Source: Leifsonia sp. ZF2019
GTDB lineage: Bacteria; Actinomycetota; Actinomycetes; Actinomycetales; Microbacteriaceae
Assembly (NCBI RefSeq): GCF_019924635.1
Contig: NZ_CP065037.1
Span: 2,480,001-2,544,000, forward strand
Reading direction: 5' to 3'
DNA: 64,000 nucleotides
The translations under genes and the position numbers were made by a program. A model generated the notes under the pieces. The model saw only the letters and a program-made list of their open reading frames with translations. It was not told the DNA's origin and ran no database searches. Below, one piece after another: positions 9,817 through 18,066 of this stretch. The stretch's first letter is position 1; each line of letters begins with the position of its first letter.

Positions 9817-11334
9817 TCACGAGTACACCGCTCGTATCCGCCAACCGGCCTCGTTCCTCAGCAGCAGGAGCGAGGCCGGTTCGCTGTCCGCCCCACTCGC
9901 GGCATCCGGCACGATCCGCACGAGCGCGGCATCCCCCCAGCGCTGTGTCACCTCGGCGCTCGCGCCCGCGGCACGAGGGTCACCCCGCGCCGACAGCGCC
10001 GCGAGCGCCGCCTCTGCCGGGTCGTCACGAGACGGCACCCCACCGGCCTCGTGCTCTTCGGCGGCCTCCGGCGTCGTCACGCACGACGGTCCGGACACAC
10101 CATCGGGTGATGCAGGGCCAGGCGACAGGGCATCCGGCGACGCGCCCTCTCTCCCCGGGTCACTGTTCCTCCCGGCATTTCCCGTCAGCTCGAAGAGGTC
10201 GACCTCGCCGCATCCCCTCGCGCCGGACCGCGGGTCACCCGACGCTGCCGGCCGTGGCGTGGGCGACGACGTGGCCGGACGCGGATCACGCGAGGACGAC
10301 GCCGAGGGCGCGGTCGCCACCGCCACGGGAGCGTCCCGAGCCGGGCCCTGTTCCTCGAACGGCGGCGCCGTCGCCACGACCAGTACGCCGGTGACCACGG
10401 GCGCACCGATCGCGAGGACGAGCTTCGGCCGACGCCGGACCATCGACACCACCGCCGTCCGCACCGCCCCGAACGGGTCCCCGTCCAGCACCACATCCCA
10501 CCGGGCGCTCCGCCGCCGCTTCGCACCCGCCGCCGACCGCCGACCGCGCGATCCGGCCTCGACGCGAACGGCGGCATGCGCCCTGGTGCCCATACTGGCG
10601 CCCACACCCGCTCGCACCCTCGACCCGTCGGCCGCGCCACTAGCAGTCAATCGCATCGCCACCGGGGGCGCCACCGTCAGCAGCTCCTCCCGCAGCCCGC
10701 CTCCGCCGAGCGCCATGACCCGCTCCACCCGGGCGAGCAGGGCACGTCCGCTGCCGTCGGCGACGGCGGACGCCATCTGCCGTACCAGGCGCAGGAACGC
10801 CTCCGCGTCGCGCGCGGCGCTCTCCTGCGTCAGCGGCCCGACGCCCCAGAGCCCACTGAGCACCGGGCAGCCGTCCGCACGGAACCGGATCCGCTCCCCG
10901 CTCGGCTCGAGGCCGCCGAAGCCCGCCCGGTGAGCTGCCTGCAGCACGTCGAACACGGCCAGCAGCACGGTGATTGCCTCGCCGAGGCTCAGCGGTCCTG
11001 CGTGCACGCGCGAGCGGAGGCTGCCCGCCGGCAGATGCTCGTCGAGGCGACTGCAGATCGGGTTCCCCCGCACCTGACGCTGGGGCAGCCCCGTCACCGT
11101 TGCGAGATGCTCCGATACGATCGCGTGCCGCGCCTCGGCGTCCGGGAAACCCATCCCGCTGCGTACGCAGAGCACCATGCTGCGCGCCAGCTCGCCGCCG
11201 TGCACGACCACGGCGTACTCCTCCGCCGTGGACCGCAGCACCTCGCGCCGCTCGACCCCCATGCACGCCGCGATCGCCGCCGCCTGCTTGCCCACGTCCG
11301 ACGCATGCCGCGCCGCCCCTCGCTGATCTGCCAT
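9817..11334 (-). CDS. Pseudokinase-like membrane protein, function unknown
   Basis: Protein of 505 residues with no confident family match. Residues ~95-200 read like the C-lobe of a Ser/Thr kinase (SLRSRV, GPLSLGEA, VLQAAHRAG, then DGCPVLSGLWGVG). The HRD and DFG residues are replaced, and no ATP-binding N-lobe is seen. After a basic stretch there is one membrane segment (LVLAIGAPVVTGVLVVA), then a Pro/Ser/Asp-rich low-complexity stretch and a compact ~75-residue C-terminal domain. Topology suggests an inside pseudokinase part and an outside tail. I chose ATG 11334; an in-frame GTG would add twelve residues. It is opposite to, and between, the E2 gene and lipB. Confidence 0.6.
   Translation of the reverse strand: MADQRGAARHASDVGKQAAAIAACMGVERREVLRSTAEEYAVVVHGGELARSMVLCVRSGMGFPDAEARHAIVSEHLATVTGLPQRQVRGNPICSRLDEHLPAGSLRSRVHAGPLSLGEAITVLLAVFDVLQAAHRAGFGGLEPSGERIRFRADGCPVLSGLWGVGPLTQESAARDAEAFLRLVRQMASAVADGSGRALLARVERVMALGGGGLREELLTVAPPVAMRLTASGAADGSRVRAGVGASMGTRAHAAVRVEAGSRGRRSAAGAKRRRSARWDVVLDGDPFGAVRTAVVSMVRRRPKLVLAIGAPVVTGVLVVATAPPFEEQGPARDAPVAVATAPSASSSRDPRPATSSPTPRPAASGDPRSGARGCGEVDLFELTGNAGRNSDPGREGASPDALSPGPASPDGVSGPSCVTTPEAAEEHEAGGVPSRDDPAEAALAALSARGDPRAAGASAEVTQRWGDAALVRIVPDAASGADSEPASLLLLRNEAGWRIRAVYS
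9843..9881. terminator. Hairpin after the E2 gene, inside the convergent gene
   Basis: AACCGGCCTCG (9843-9853) pairs with CGAGGCCGGTT (9871-9881), with an inner TCCT/AGGA stem extending it. It starts 33 nt after the E2 stop and lies within the last codons of the reverse-strand pseudokinase-like gene. It probably terminates the E2 transcript. Confidence 0.5.
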
Positions 11335-11460
11335 GCCCCCATCCCACCGGCCGCTCGCCCGCTCCGGCACGACGATCGCAGATCCGTGGACTTCGCGCCG
11401 TCGCCCACCGGCTGTGGAGGAGATCCACCCCAGACGACAACTTTTTAGACTGAGTACATA

Positions 11461-11466
11461 TATGCT
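11461..11466 (+). promoter_or_regulatory. -10 element TATGCT, leaderless lipB
   Basis: TATGCT followed by GTCCCG and the GTG of lipB, in a locally AT-rich stretch between the divergent pseudokinase-like gene and lipB. Confidence 0.6.
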
Positions 11467-11472
11467 GTCCCG

Positions 11473-12171
11473 GTGACCAGCTACGACGCGACCGCACTCG
11501 ACACCGGCTTCGTTCCTTACGACGAGGCCCTGCTCCACCAGCGCTCCCTCCACGCGGCCGTGGCCGCCGGACGCGCTCCGGACACCGTGCTGCTGCTCGA
11601 GCACGCACCGGTCTACACAGCCGGCAGACGCACCGAGGCGGACGAGCGCCCGGTCGACGGGACGCCGGTCGTCGACGTCGACCGCGGCGGCAAGATCACG
11701 TGGCACGGTCCCGGCCAGCTGGTCGGCTACCCGGTGCTCCGACTGCCCGACCCGATCGATGTCGTGGGATACGTGCGGCAGCTCGAGGCGCTTCTGATCG
11801 ATGTGCTGGCGGGCGTCGGCGTACGGGGCGAGCGGGTCGACGGGCGCTCGGGTGTGTGGATGCGCGGCGACGGACGCGACGAGAAGGTCGCGGCGATCGG
11901 CATCCGCGTCGCCGACGGCGTCACGATGCACGGCTTCGCACTGAACTGCTCCAACGATCTCGAACCGTACGAGCGCATCGTCGCCTGCGGCATCCGCGAC
12001 GCCGGCGTCACGACGGTCTCGCGCGTCCTCGGCCGGACCGTCACACCCCGCGACATCGCGCCCCTCGTCGTCGAGGCCTTCGACCGCCACGTCGCCACCG
12101 CGAGCACGCCCCACCCCGCCGGCAGGCGCACTGCGGGCACGTCCGTCCTCCCGGCCGGAGCCGCCGCGTGA
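11473..12171 (+). CDS. lipB: Octanoyl-ACP:protein N-octanoyltransferase LipB
   Basis: Transfers octanoate from acyl carrier protein to the lipoyl domains of E2 and GcvH. It has 232 residues. [17 protein letters not shown] is the family core. Lys138 ([10 protein letters not shown]) and Cys172 ([15 protein letters not shown]) form the expected catalytic dyad. GTG start with a -10 element ending 6 nt upstream. Its last bases overlap the lipA GTG (GTGA), so the two steps of lipoate synthesis are coupled. Confidence 0.95.
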   Translation: MTSYDATALDTGFVPYDEALLHQRSLHAAVAAGRAPDTVLLLEHAPVYTAGRRTEADERPVDGTPVVDVDRGGKITWHGPGQLVGYPVLRLPDPIDVVGYVRQLEALLIDVLAGVGVRGERVDGRSGVWMRGDGRDEKVAAIGIRVADGVTMHGFALNCSNDLEPYERIVACGIRDAGVTTVSRVLGRTVTPRDIAPLVVEAFDRHVATASTPHPAGRRTAGTSVLPAGAAA

Positions 12172-13157
12172 GCGCCGCGCCCGACGGCCGCCGCATGCTG
12201 CGGCTCGAAGTCCGCAATGCCCAGACCCCGATCGAGCGCAAGCCGGAGTGGATCAAGACCCGCGCGAAGATGGGGCCGGAGTACCGCCAGCTGCACGCGC
12301 TCGTGAAGACGGAGGAGCTCCACACGGTCTGCCAGGAGGCCGGCTGCCCGAACATCTACGAGTGCTGGGAGGACCGCGAGGCCACCTTCCTCATCGGCGG
12401 GTCGCAGTGCACGCGACGCTGCGACTTCTGCCAGATCGACACCGGTAAGCCCGCCGAGTTCGACCGCGACGAGCCACGCCGCGTCGCCGAGTCCGTCGCG
12501 CGCATGGGGTTGCGCTACTCCACCGTGACCGGCGTCGCGCGCGACGACCTGGAGGACGAAGGTGCCTGGCTCTATGCGGAGACCATCCGCGAGATCCACC
12601 GGCAGAGCCCCGGGACCGGCGTGGAGATCCTGGTGCCGGACTTCACCGGGCGCCCGCATCTGCTGGGCGAGGTGTTCTCCGCCGGGCCGGAGGTGTTCGC
12701 CCACAACGTGGAGACGGTGCCGCGCATCTTCAAGCGCATCCGGCCCGCGTTCCGTTACGAGCGCTCGCTCGACGTGCTGACCCAGGGCCGGAACGCCGGG
12801 CTCATCACCAAGTCGAACCTCATCCTCGGGATGGGCGAGGAGCGTTCCGAGATCAGTCAGGCCCTGCGCGACCTCCACGACGCGGGAACGGACATCATCA
12901 CGATCACCCAGTACCTCCGGCCGAGCCCGCGCCACCTGCCCGTGGCCCGTTGGGTGCATCCGGACGAGTTCGTCGAGCTGAAGGCGGAGGCGGAGGCCAT
13001 CGGGTTCCTCGGCGTGCTCGCCGGCCCCCTGGTGCGCTCGTCCTACCGCGCCGGGCGCCTCTGGGCGCAGTCGATGCAGGCGAAGGGTCGTCCCGTCCCG
13101 CCCGACCTGCAGCATCTCGCCGACGCGTCGCTGGGGTTCGCGCAGGCCGTCTCCTGA
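12168..13157 (+). CDS. lipA: Lipoyl synthase LipA
   Basis: Radical-SAM enzyme of 329 residues that inserts two sulfurs into the octanoyl group placed by LipB. It has both cluster motifs: the auxiliary [12 protein letters not shown] and the radical-[11 protein letters not shown]. The C-terminal RSSYRAG supplies the Ser ligand of the auxiliary cluster. The chosen GTG (12168) gives the usual N-terminus, with [20 protein letters not shown] just after it, and overlaps lipB by 4 bp. Confidence 0.96.
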   Translation: MSAAPDGRRMLRLEVRNAQTPIERKPEWIKTRAKMGPEYRQLHALVKTEELHTVCQEAGCPNIYECWEDREATFLIGGSQCTRRCDFCQIDTGKPAEFDRDEPRRVAESVARMGLRYSTVTGVARDDLEDEGAWLYAETIREIHRQSPGTGVEILVPDFTGRPHLLGEVFSAGPEVFAHNVETVPRIFKRIRPAFRYERSLDVLTQGRNAGLITKSNLILGMGEERSEISQALRDLHDAGTDIITITQYLRPSPRHLPVARWVHPDEFVELKAEAEAIGFLGVLAGPLVRSSYRAGRLWAQSMQAKGRPVPPDLQHLADASLGFAQAVS

Positions 13158-13193
13158 CCGCGAACGGCGTCTGCCGAAGGCTGTGCGGGACGG

Positions 13194-13199
13194 TATCCT
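13194..13199 (+). promoter_or_regulatory. -10 element TATCCT, leaderless DUF4191 gene
   Basis: TATCCT followed by 7 nt and the ATG of the DUF4191 gene. No ribosome site is present. Confidence 0.6.
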
Positions 13200-13206
13200 T
13201 GTCGGT

Positions 13207-13905
13207 ATGGCACGCAAGGACAAGTCCAGCAAGGAGCCCGGTCGGCTGAAGCAGATGTGGCAGGTCTTCCAGATGACCCGCCGCTACGACGACCGCGCAC
13301 TGCTCTACATCATCCTGGGCTTCGTCCTCCCGATCGTCGCGGGCGTACTCCTGGCGATCTTCCTCTCCGGCGGCAACGTCTTCACGATGGTCCTCTGGAT
13401 CATCGCGGGCGTCTTCGGCGGCGTGCTGGCGGCGCTCATCATCCTCGGCCGCCGCGCCGAGCGGGCCGCCTACTCGCAGATCGAGGGACAGCCCGGTGCG
13501 GTCGGCGCCGTTCTGCGCAGCTCGCTCAAGCGCAGCTGGCGCGGTTCGGAGATGCCGGTCGCCGTCAACAGCAAGACGCAGGACGCGGTCTACCGTGCCA
13601 CGGGTCGCGGTGGCGTCGTGCTCATCAGCGAGGGCCCGAAGACGCGCACCCAGCGCATGGTCGACGAGGAGCGCCGCAAGGTGACCCGCGTGCTCCCCAA
13701 CGTCCCCGTCACCGTCATCAGCGTGGGCCCGGACAGCGACGCCATCCCGCTGCACCGTGTGCCGCGCACCCTCGCCAAGATCAAGCCCACCCTGACCAAG
13801 GCGGAGGTCCTCGCGATCAGCAACCGCCTGCAGTCGCTCGAGAACGCGCTCCCCATCCCGAAGGGCATCGACCCGATGAAGGTCCGCGCACAGCGCGCCC
13901 GCTGA
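13207..13905 (+). CDS. DUF4191 family membrane protein
   Basis: Actinobacterial conserved protein of 232 residues, typically found just after lipA. A basic N-terminus precedes two adjacent membrane helices (residues ~35-80). A cytoplasmic domain follows, with SLKRSWRGSEMPVAVN, GRGGVVLISEGP and a basic tail. Function unknown; the recurrent position beside lipA is the only hint. ATG 13207 was chosen over an in-frame ATG at 13183 because TATCCT ends 7 nt before it. Confidence 0.85.
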   Translation: MARKDKSSKEPGRLKQMWQVFQMTRRYDDRALLYIILGFVLPIVAGVLLAIFLSGGNVFTMVLWIIAGVFGGVLAALIILGRRAERAAYSQIEGQPGAVGAVLRSSLKRSWRGSEMPVAVNSKTQDAVYRATGRGGVVLISEGPKTRTQRMVDEERRKVTRVLPNVPVTVISVGPDSDAIPLHRVPRTLAKIKPTLTKAEVLAISNRLQSLENALPIPKGIDPMKVRAQRAR

Positions 13906-13915
13906 GTCGTCTCAT

Positions 13916-13953
13916 GCGAGAACGCGCCGCCCCTCGGGACGGCGCGTTCTCGC
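13916..13953. terminator. Bidirectional terminator between DUF4191 and RDD genes
   Basis: Perfect 14-bp inverted repeat (GCGAGAACGCGCCG at 13916-13929 with its complement at 13940-13953) around a 10-nt loop, in the 77-bp gap between convergent genes. Confidence 0.85.
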
Positions 13954-13982
13954 GTTGCGGGACCCTGCGGGGCTCCCAGCGC

Positions 13983-14408
13983 TCAGCCGCGCAGCAGCAC
14001 GGTGCCGGCGATCTTGTCGTGGAACCCGCGCTGGTCCGAGTCCCACACGAGCGCGGGGACGACGATGCACAGGAGCGCCGTGCGGACGATCGGACGCCAG
14101 ACACCCACCCATCCCCCACGGACCGGGACGAGGCGCAGCCCGAAGATCCGGTGCCCGATACTGCCGCCGATGGTCGGGATGAAGACAACCTGCATGAGGG
14201 CGAAGATGCCGATGTTCGCCCAGCCGTCGTAGTGGAAGAACGCGAACGAGAGGAACGAGGCGATCGCCCAGTCGATCACGATCGCCCCGAGGCGGCGGCC
14301 GAAACGTGCCACCGAGCGCGGCCCGACCTCCGGGAGTCCGAGGCGTTCACCGGGATAGCGGCTGGGGGCGATGTCGCCGGAGCGGTTCGGGACGGGGTTC
14401 TGGGGCAC
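13983..14408 (-). CDS. RDD family membrane protein
   Basis: Small membrane protein of 141 residues with three membrane segments. The RDD signature Arg-Asp pattern appears as FGRRLGAIVIDWAIAS near residues 36-51. GGSIGHRIFGLRLV and DQRGFHDKIAGTVLL complete the family motifs. Function uncertain, possibly ion or solute transport. The GTG start is preceded by TAAACT at 6 nt. It is divergent from glnA1, with the GlnR box in the shared gap. Confidence 0.88.
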   Translation of the reverse strand: MPQNPVPNRSGDIAPSRYPGERLGLPEVGPRSVARFGRRLGAIVIDWAIASFLSFAFFHYDGWANIGIFALMQVVFIPTIGGSIGHRIFGLRLVPVRGGWVGVWRPIVRTALLCIVVPALVWDSDQRGFHDKIAGTVLLRG

Positions 14409-14414
14409 CCGTCG

Positions 14415-14420
14415 AGTTTA
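14415..14420 (-). promoter_or_regulatory. -10 element TAAACT, leaderless RDD gene
   Basis: TAAACT on the minus strand, 6 nt before the GTG of the RDD gene. Confidence 0.55.
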
Positions 14421-14436
14421 CCCGGGGCCGGTACGC

Positions 14437-14474
14437 GTAACATGCCGGAAACATTTGCGTCACCCCGGGGAAAC
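14437..14474 (+). promoter_or_regulatory. GlnR box upstream of glnA1
   Basis: GTAAC-6-GAAAC-6-GTCAC-6-GAAAC, with every block and every 6-nt spacer matching the tandem a/b-site layout described for streptomycete GlnR (gTnAC-n6-GaAAC-n6-GtnAC-n6-GAAAC). It ends 71 nt before the glnA1 ATG. It implies nitrogen control of glnA1 by an OmpR-type GlnR encoded elsewhere. Confidence 0.8.
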
Positions 14475-14545
14475 GGCCTCCCCCTACCGTGGGTGTGGGA
14501 CTGCACGCGCAGTCCGGTCACCGCAAGCCATTGGGAGTCCTCCGT

Positions 14546-15970
14546 ATGTTCCGTGATTCTTCCGAGGTGCTCAAGTTCATCAAGGACACCGACGTCAAGT
14601 TCCTTGATATCCGCTTCACCGACCTGCCCGGTGTGCAGCAGCACTTCAACATTCCCGCTTCGACCGTCGACGAGGAGTTCTTCTCGGTCGGTCAGCTCTT
14701 CGACGGCTCCTCGATCCGCGGCTTCGCGTCGATCCACGAGTCGGACATGCAGCTCATCCCGGACGTGTCGACCGCTTACATCGACCCGTTCCGTGTCGAG
14801 CGCACCCTGATCATGGTCTTCGACATCTACAACCCGCGCAACGGCGAGATCTACGCGAAGGACCCGCGCCAGGTCGCCAAGAAGGCGGAGAAGTACCTCG
14901 CCTCCACCGGCATCGCGGACACCGCGTTCTTCGCCCCCGAGGCGGAGTTCTACATCTTCGACGACGTGCGCTACGAGGTCAACCAGCACTCGTCCTTCTA
15001 CTCGGTGGACTCCGAGGAGGGCGCCTGGAACACCGGCCGCGTCGAAGAGGGCGGCAACCTCGCCAACAAGACCCCGTACAAGGGCGGCTACTTCCCGGTC
15101 AGCCCGGTCGACAAGCAGGCCGACCTGCGCGACGACATCTCGCTCAAGCTCATCGACGCCGGACTCATCCTGGAGCGCGCGCACCACGAGGTGGGCACTG
15201 GCGGCCAGGCCGAGATCAACTACCGCTTCGACACCATGGTCGCGGCCGCGGACGACATCCTCAAGTTCAAGTACATCGTGAAGAACACGGCCGAGCAGTG
15301 GGGCAAGGTCGCGACCTTCATGCCGAAGCCGCTCTTCGGCGACAACGGCTCGGGCATGCACACCCACCAGTCGCTGTGGAACGACGGCAAGCCGCTGTTC
15401 TACGACGAGTCGGGCTACGGCGGCCTCTCCGACATCGCCCGCTGGTACATCGGCGGCCTGCTCAAGCACGCCCCCGCGGTTCTCGCCTTCACGAACCCGA
15501 CGGTGAACTCGTTCCACCGCCTGGTCCCCGGCTTCGAGGCCCCGGTCAACCTGGTCTACTCGGCCGGCAACCGCTCCGCCTCGATCCGCATCCCGATCAC
15601 GGGCACCAACCCGAAGGCCAAGCGCATCGAGTTCCGCGCGCCGGACGCGTCGGGCAACCCGTACCTCGCCTTCGCCGCCCAGCTCATGGCCGGCCTCGAC
15701 GGCATCAAGAACCGCATCGAGCCGCACGAGCCGGTCGACAAGGACCTCTACGAGCTCCCGCCGGAGGAGGCCAAGAACATCCCCCAGGTCCCCGGCACCC
15801 TCGCCGAGGCCCTCGACGCGCTCGAGGCCGACCACGACTTCCTCACCGCGGGCGGCGTGTTCACCCCGGAGCTCATCGAGACCTGGATCGAGTACAAGCG
15901 CGAGAAGGAGATCAAGCCGCTCGCGCAGCGTCCGCACCCGTTCGAGTACGAGCTGTACTTCGGCGTCTGA
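14546..15970 (+). CDS. glnA: Glutamine synthetase type I, adenylylatable (GlnA1)
   Basis: Main ammonia-assimilating glutamine synthetase, 474 residues, dodecameric in the family. It contains [17 protein letters not shown], the active-site [12 protein letters not shown], and the adenylylation site [10 protein letters not shown] with Tyr402, so GlnE encoded nearby can modify it. ATG 14546 is set by GGGAG (14533-14537) at 8-nt spacing. The 137-bp upstream gap holds a GlnR box. A strong terminator follows. Confidence 0.97.
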   Translation: MFRDSSEVLKFIKDTDVKFLDIRFTDLPGVQQHFNIPASTVDEEFFSVGQLFDGSSIRGFASIHESDMQLIPDVSTAYIDPFRVERTLIMVFDIYNPRNGEIYAKDPRQVAKKAEKYLASTGIADTAFFAPEAEFYIFDDVRYEVNQHSSFYSVDSEEGAWNTGRVEEGGNLANKTPYKGGYFPVSPVDKQADLRDDISLKLIDAGLILERAHHEVGTGGQAEINYRFDTMVAAADDILKFKYIVKNTAEQWGKVATFMPKPLFGDNGSGMHTHQSLWNDGKPLFYDESGYGGLSDIARWYIGGLLKHAPAVLAFTNPTVNSFHRLVPGFEAPVNLVYSAGNRSASIRIPITGTNPKAKRIEFRAPDASGNPYLAFAAQLMAGLDGIKNRIEPHEPVDKDLYELPPEEAKNIPQVPGTLAEALDALEADHDFLTAGGVFTPELIETWIEYKREKEIKPLAQRPHPFEYELYFGV

Positions 15971-16024
15971 CGAGACCTGACGAGGCGTGACGGGGCCCAC
16001 CAAGGCCCGACGAGCACCTCTCGG

Positions 16025-16069
16025 GAAGCCCCGGCTCCCCTGGTTTTCCAGGGAAGTCGGGGCTTCTTC
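16025..16069 (+). terminator. glnA1 terminator
   Basis: GAAGCCCCG (16025-16033) pairs with CGGGGCTTC (16058-16066), enclosing an inner stem TCCCCTGG-TTTT-CCAGGGAA, and is followed by TTC. It lies 55 nt after the glnA1 stop. Confidence 0.8.
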
Positions 16070-16196
16070 GTGTCCCCGCTCCATCAGGTCTGCAGAGCCC
16101 TATCCACCGCGATGGTCGATCAGGCGGACTGCCCCAGGGTCGAGATGTGTCAGCTGCGCGACTGGTGGCTTGGAGCGCACCAAATGACCGTGGCGC

Positions 16197-17141
16197 TCAA
16201 TCCTGCTTCTCTCGATATGCAGGCGGTACGGACCGGGAGTCATCCGGATGGTGATAGAGGTTGCGGACCGAGTTGGCGGCCGTGCGCACATTGAACTCTT
16301 TCCTCATCGCCTGCGTGCCCGATGATCGATCGTCGAGGGCCCCCGAACGGGACGTCGCGATCAGTCCGTCAAGGTCATGAGTCGAGTAGCGCCCGTCGAG
16401 GGGGTTTCGCATCACGAGACCGATAGTGCGAGTCATCGGGTAGAGCACGAGTCGAGCTGTGGCAACCCCGACCCCCATCGCTGCGCCGAACTGTTCGTGA
16501 GCCACCAACGACACGGGAGCGTCGGACGTAATGAGCCCCGGCTCAGCGAAGTGAACCAGTGTCCAGGGTCGGGTCGCGAGGAACCCTGCAACCGGTGAGG
16601 TCAACTCGCCCATCAGTTCGATGTGGTCGCGAGCGGTGTACGACAGTGCGAAGCCGTCAGGCTCGAGAACGAGCGCCCAGGCCTCGTCGATCTCGGCAGT
16701 GCTGAGTGGACGTCCTGCGGTGTCGGAGGCCCACCGAGCGAAGTCCTCTCGGCCCAACTGGCCAGCCGCTGTGGAGAACAGCTCCGCGGCTGTCGACTGC
16801 ATGAGTCTGCGCTGTTCCGGCCCACGGAGCATTTGCAGCGCGAGGAACTCGGCAAGCGTGTCCCGATCCTCCTTAGGGAGCGGCCATTCACCCCCGACAA
16901 CCCGCTCGAAGAGTTCAGCGGTCTCCGCCTCGATTCCCGACCCGAGCGCCTTCTCGAACACATCCGAGCCGTTCGGATGGCCGGGTAGCGAGTTCAAGTG
17001 ATTCTCGCCGCCGGTGTTCTCGACCAACGAGATGAAACTGCTGCGTTCCGGCAGACGAACCGTCTTGATCCGCCCGCCCTCGTCGGCGAATCCTTGGAGG
17101 ACGAAGCGCGGATTGATGTGGTGGTACTTCGCGACGCTCAT
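16197..17141 (-). CDS. DUF4238 domain protein of an accessory cassette
   Basis: Protein of 314 residues matching the DUF4238 pattern: N-terminal HHINPRFVLQGFAD (residues 7-20), a helical stretch with EFLALQMLRGPEQRR (~100-114), and PWTLVHFAEPGLITSDAPVSL mid-protein. Function unknown; the family is patchily distributed in bacteria and usually accessory. GC is clearly lower than in flanking glnA1 and glnE, suggesting acquisition. The ATG overlaps the stop of an upstream small frame (ATGA). It is the last gene of the cassette; the 126 bp between it and the glnA1 terminator hold nothing I can support. Confidence 0.8.
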   Translation of the reverse strand: MSVAKYHHINPRFVLQGFADEGGRIKTVRLPERSSFISLVENTGGENHLNSLPGHPNGSDVFEKALGSGIEAETAELFERVVGGEWPLPKEDRDTLAEFLALQMLRGPEQRRLMQSTAAELFSTAAGQLGREDFARWASDTAGRPLSTAEIDEAWALVLEPDGFALSYTARDHIELMGELTSPVAGFLATRPWTLVHFAEPGLITSDAPVSLVAHEQFGAAMGVGVATARLVLYPMTRTIGLVMRNPLDGRYSTHDLDGLIATSRSGALDDRSSGTQAMRKEFNVRTAANSVRNLYHHPDDSRSVPPAYREKQD

Positions 17142-17437
17142 TCAGCCACGGTAATTGACGGGGTGCGCACGTCTCCACCTGCCGACAGGGCGTTCGTTCG
17201 ACGTAGTTGGACCGTCGAACTGCGCACCGCGGGCGTACCGCCGAACGTGGAGGTCTCTCCATCTGGCAGCTCGCCGATCACGCCGACGTGCTCGTCTGTC
17301 GGAAAGTCGTGCCGGACGACATGGTCAAAGCCGAAGAATCGCGCCTCAGCGCGGCGTTCGTCACCGACGTCGGGCGATGGCCGTTCGCGAACCGAAAAGG
17401 CTGAGCTACCAGACCGGCAACGCCTCGCGCCACTCAT
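17138..17437 (-). CDS. Hypothetical small protein of the accessory cassette
   Basis: Open frame of 99 residues from ATG 17437, not recognised. It overlaps the end of the PD-(D/E)XK-like gene by 32 bp and the start of the DUF4238 gene by 4 bp (ATGA). The part outside the overlap reads like real protein (FFGFDHVVRHDFPTDEH, GVIGELPDGETSTFGG). Of the last 68 codons, 47 end in G or C, as in its neighbours. No ribosome site is seen, and the first ~30 residues are the least certain. Alternatively it is the displaced 3' part of the upstream gene after a frameshift. Confidence 0.42.
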   Translation of the reverse strand: MSGARRCRSGSSAFSVRERPSPDVGDERRAEARFFGFDHVVRHDFPTDEHVGVIGELPDGETSTFGGTPAVRSSTVQLRRTNALSAGGDVRTPSITVAE

Positions 17438-17990
17438 GCCCAGGCGGGAGTCCGACTCGATCGGACTCGAGCGCCCACGCCCTGAACCGTGCGGGCAGCA
17501 AGACGGGCGCGTTCTCCTGGGCGTCCAGCAACAGATCCCAGCGGTCTTCGTATCCTGCGAACGTCGGCACGGACACCCTGGCTCGGTCCGCAGTGGCATT
17601 GCGCTGACCAGCGGGAATCCCCGGAAGGGTGAGCCAGTTCATGTGCTCGATCCAGGCGGCAGCCGCCACGTGGATCCTCGGCACTACGTAACTGCGTGGC
17701 GGCAACGCCAGGTCGTGCGGAACAGCGACCATCACGAAGAACTCCTGGGACCCACGACTCGGCCCCTGGGATTTGGAGCCCAGGGGCCAGCTGATTCCAT
17801 CGAGCTTCGGTCCACGCGCTGCCTTCACTTGAATCTCGACCAGACGACGCTGATCGCCCTCGGCCAGTACCGCGAGGATGTCCGTGCGCTCGAGACCATC
17901 GCGAGTGAGCGCCGGCGCCCATCCGCGCCGCGCCAGCTCGGCAGCAACGTGATGCTCGCCGATCGTCTTCGTCTGCTTCGTGTCCACCAT
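17406..17990 (-). CDS. PD-(D/E)XK nuclease-like protein
   Basis: Protein of 194 residues. The N-terminus has the restriction-endonuclease-like core: helix IGEHHVAAELARRGW, then TDILAVL (catalytic Asp position, ~residue 33) and LVEIQVKAA, where Gln-x-Lys replaces Glu-x-Lys as in several DUF4365-type relatives. The second half (RIHVAAAAWIEHMNWL, YEDRWDLLLDAQ) is not recognised. It may cut nucleic acid or be a degenerate relative. The start is fixed by a promoter with TACAGT 7 nt before the ATG. GC is below that of flanking glnE, 77 bp upstream. Confidence 0.62.
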   Translation of the reverse strand: MVDTKQTKTIGEHHVAAELARRGWAPALTRDGLERTDILAVLAEGDQRRLVEIQVKAARGPKLDGISWPLGSKSQGPSRGSQEFFVMVAVPHDLALPPRSYVVPRIHVAAAAWIEHMNWLTLPGIPAGQRNATADRARVSVPTFAGYEDRWDLLLDAQENAPVLLPARFRAWALESDRVGLPPGHEWREALPVW

Positions 17991-17997
17991 CGCTTCG

Positions 17998-18026
17998 ACT
18001 GTAGCGACCTGTGCGGAGTCTCCCAA
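17998..18026 (-). promoter_or_regulatory. Promoter of the accessory cassette
   Basis: On the minus strand TTGGGA (18026-18021), a 17-nt spacer, TACAGT (18003-17998), then 7 nt to the ATG at 17990. It is one of the best -35/-10 pairs in the window and gives the cassette a promoter independent of glnE. Confidence 0.65.
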
Positions 18027-18066
18027 TGCGAGACCGCGGGCCCCGGCCGAGGACAGTCGAACCAGC

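Noticed and set aside
11335..12114. Longer upstream extension of the pseudokinase-like protein
   Set aside because: The extension is antisense to lipB and crosses the lipB promoter; ATG 11334 is the reasonable start.
16070..16294. Plus-strand 74-codon frame after glnA1
   Set aside because: It starts within the glnA1 terminator and runs into the antisense of DUF4238; nothing protein-like was recognised.
17207..17404. Plus-strand 65-codon frame in the accessory cassette
   Set aside because: It is antisense to a frame joined to its neighbours by overlaps; it has no promoter or ribosome site and no recognisable feature.
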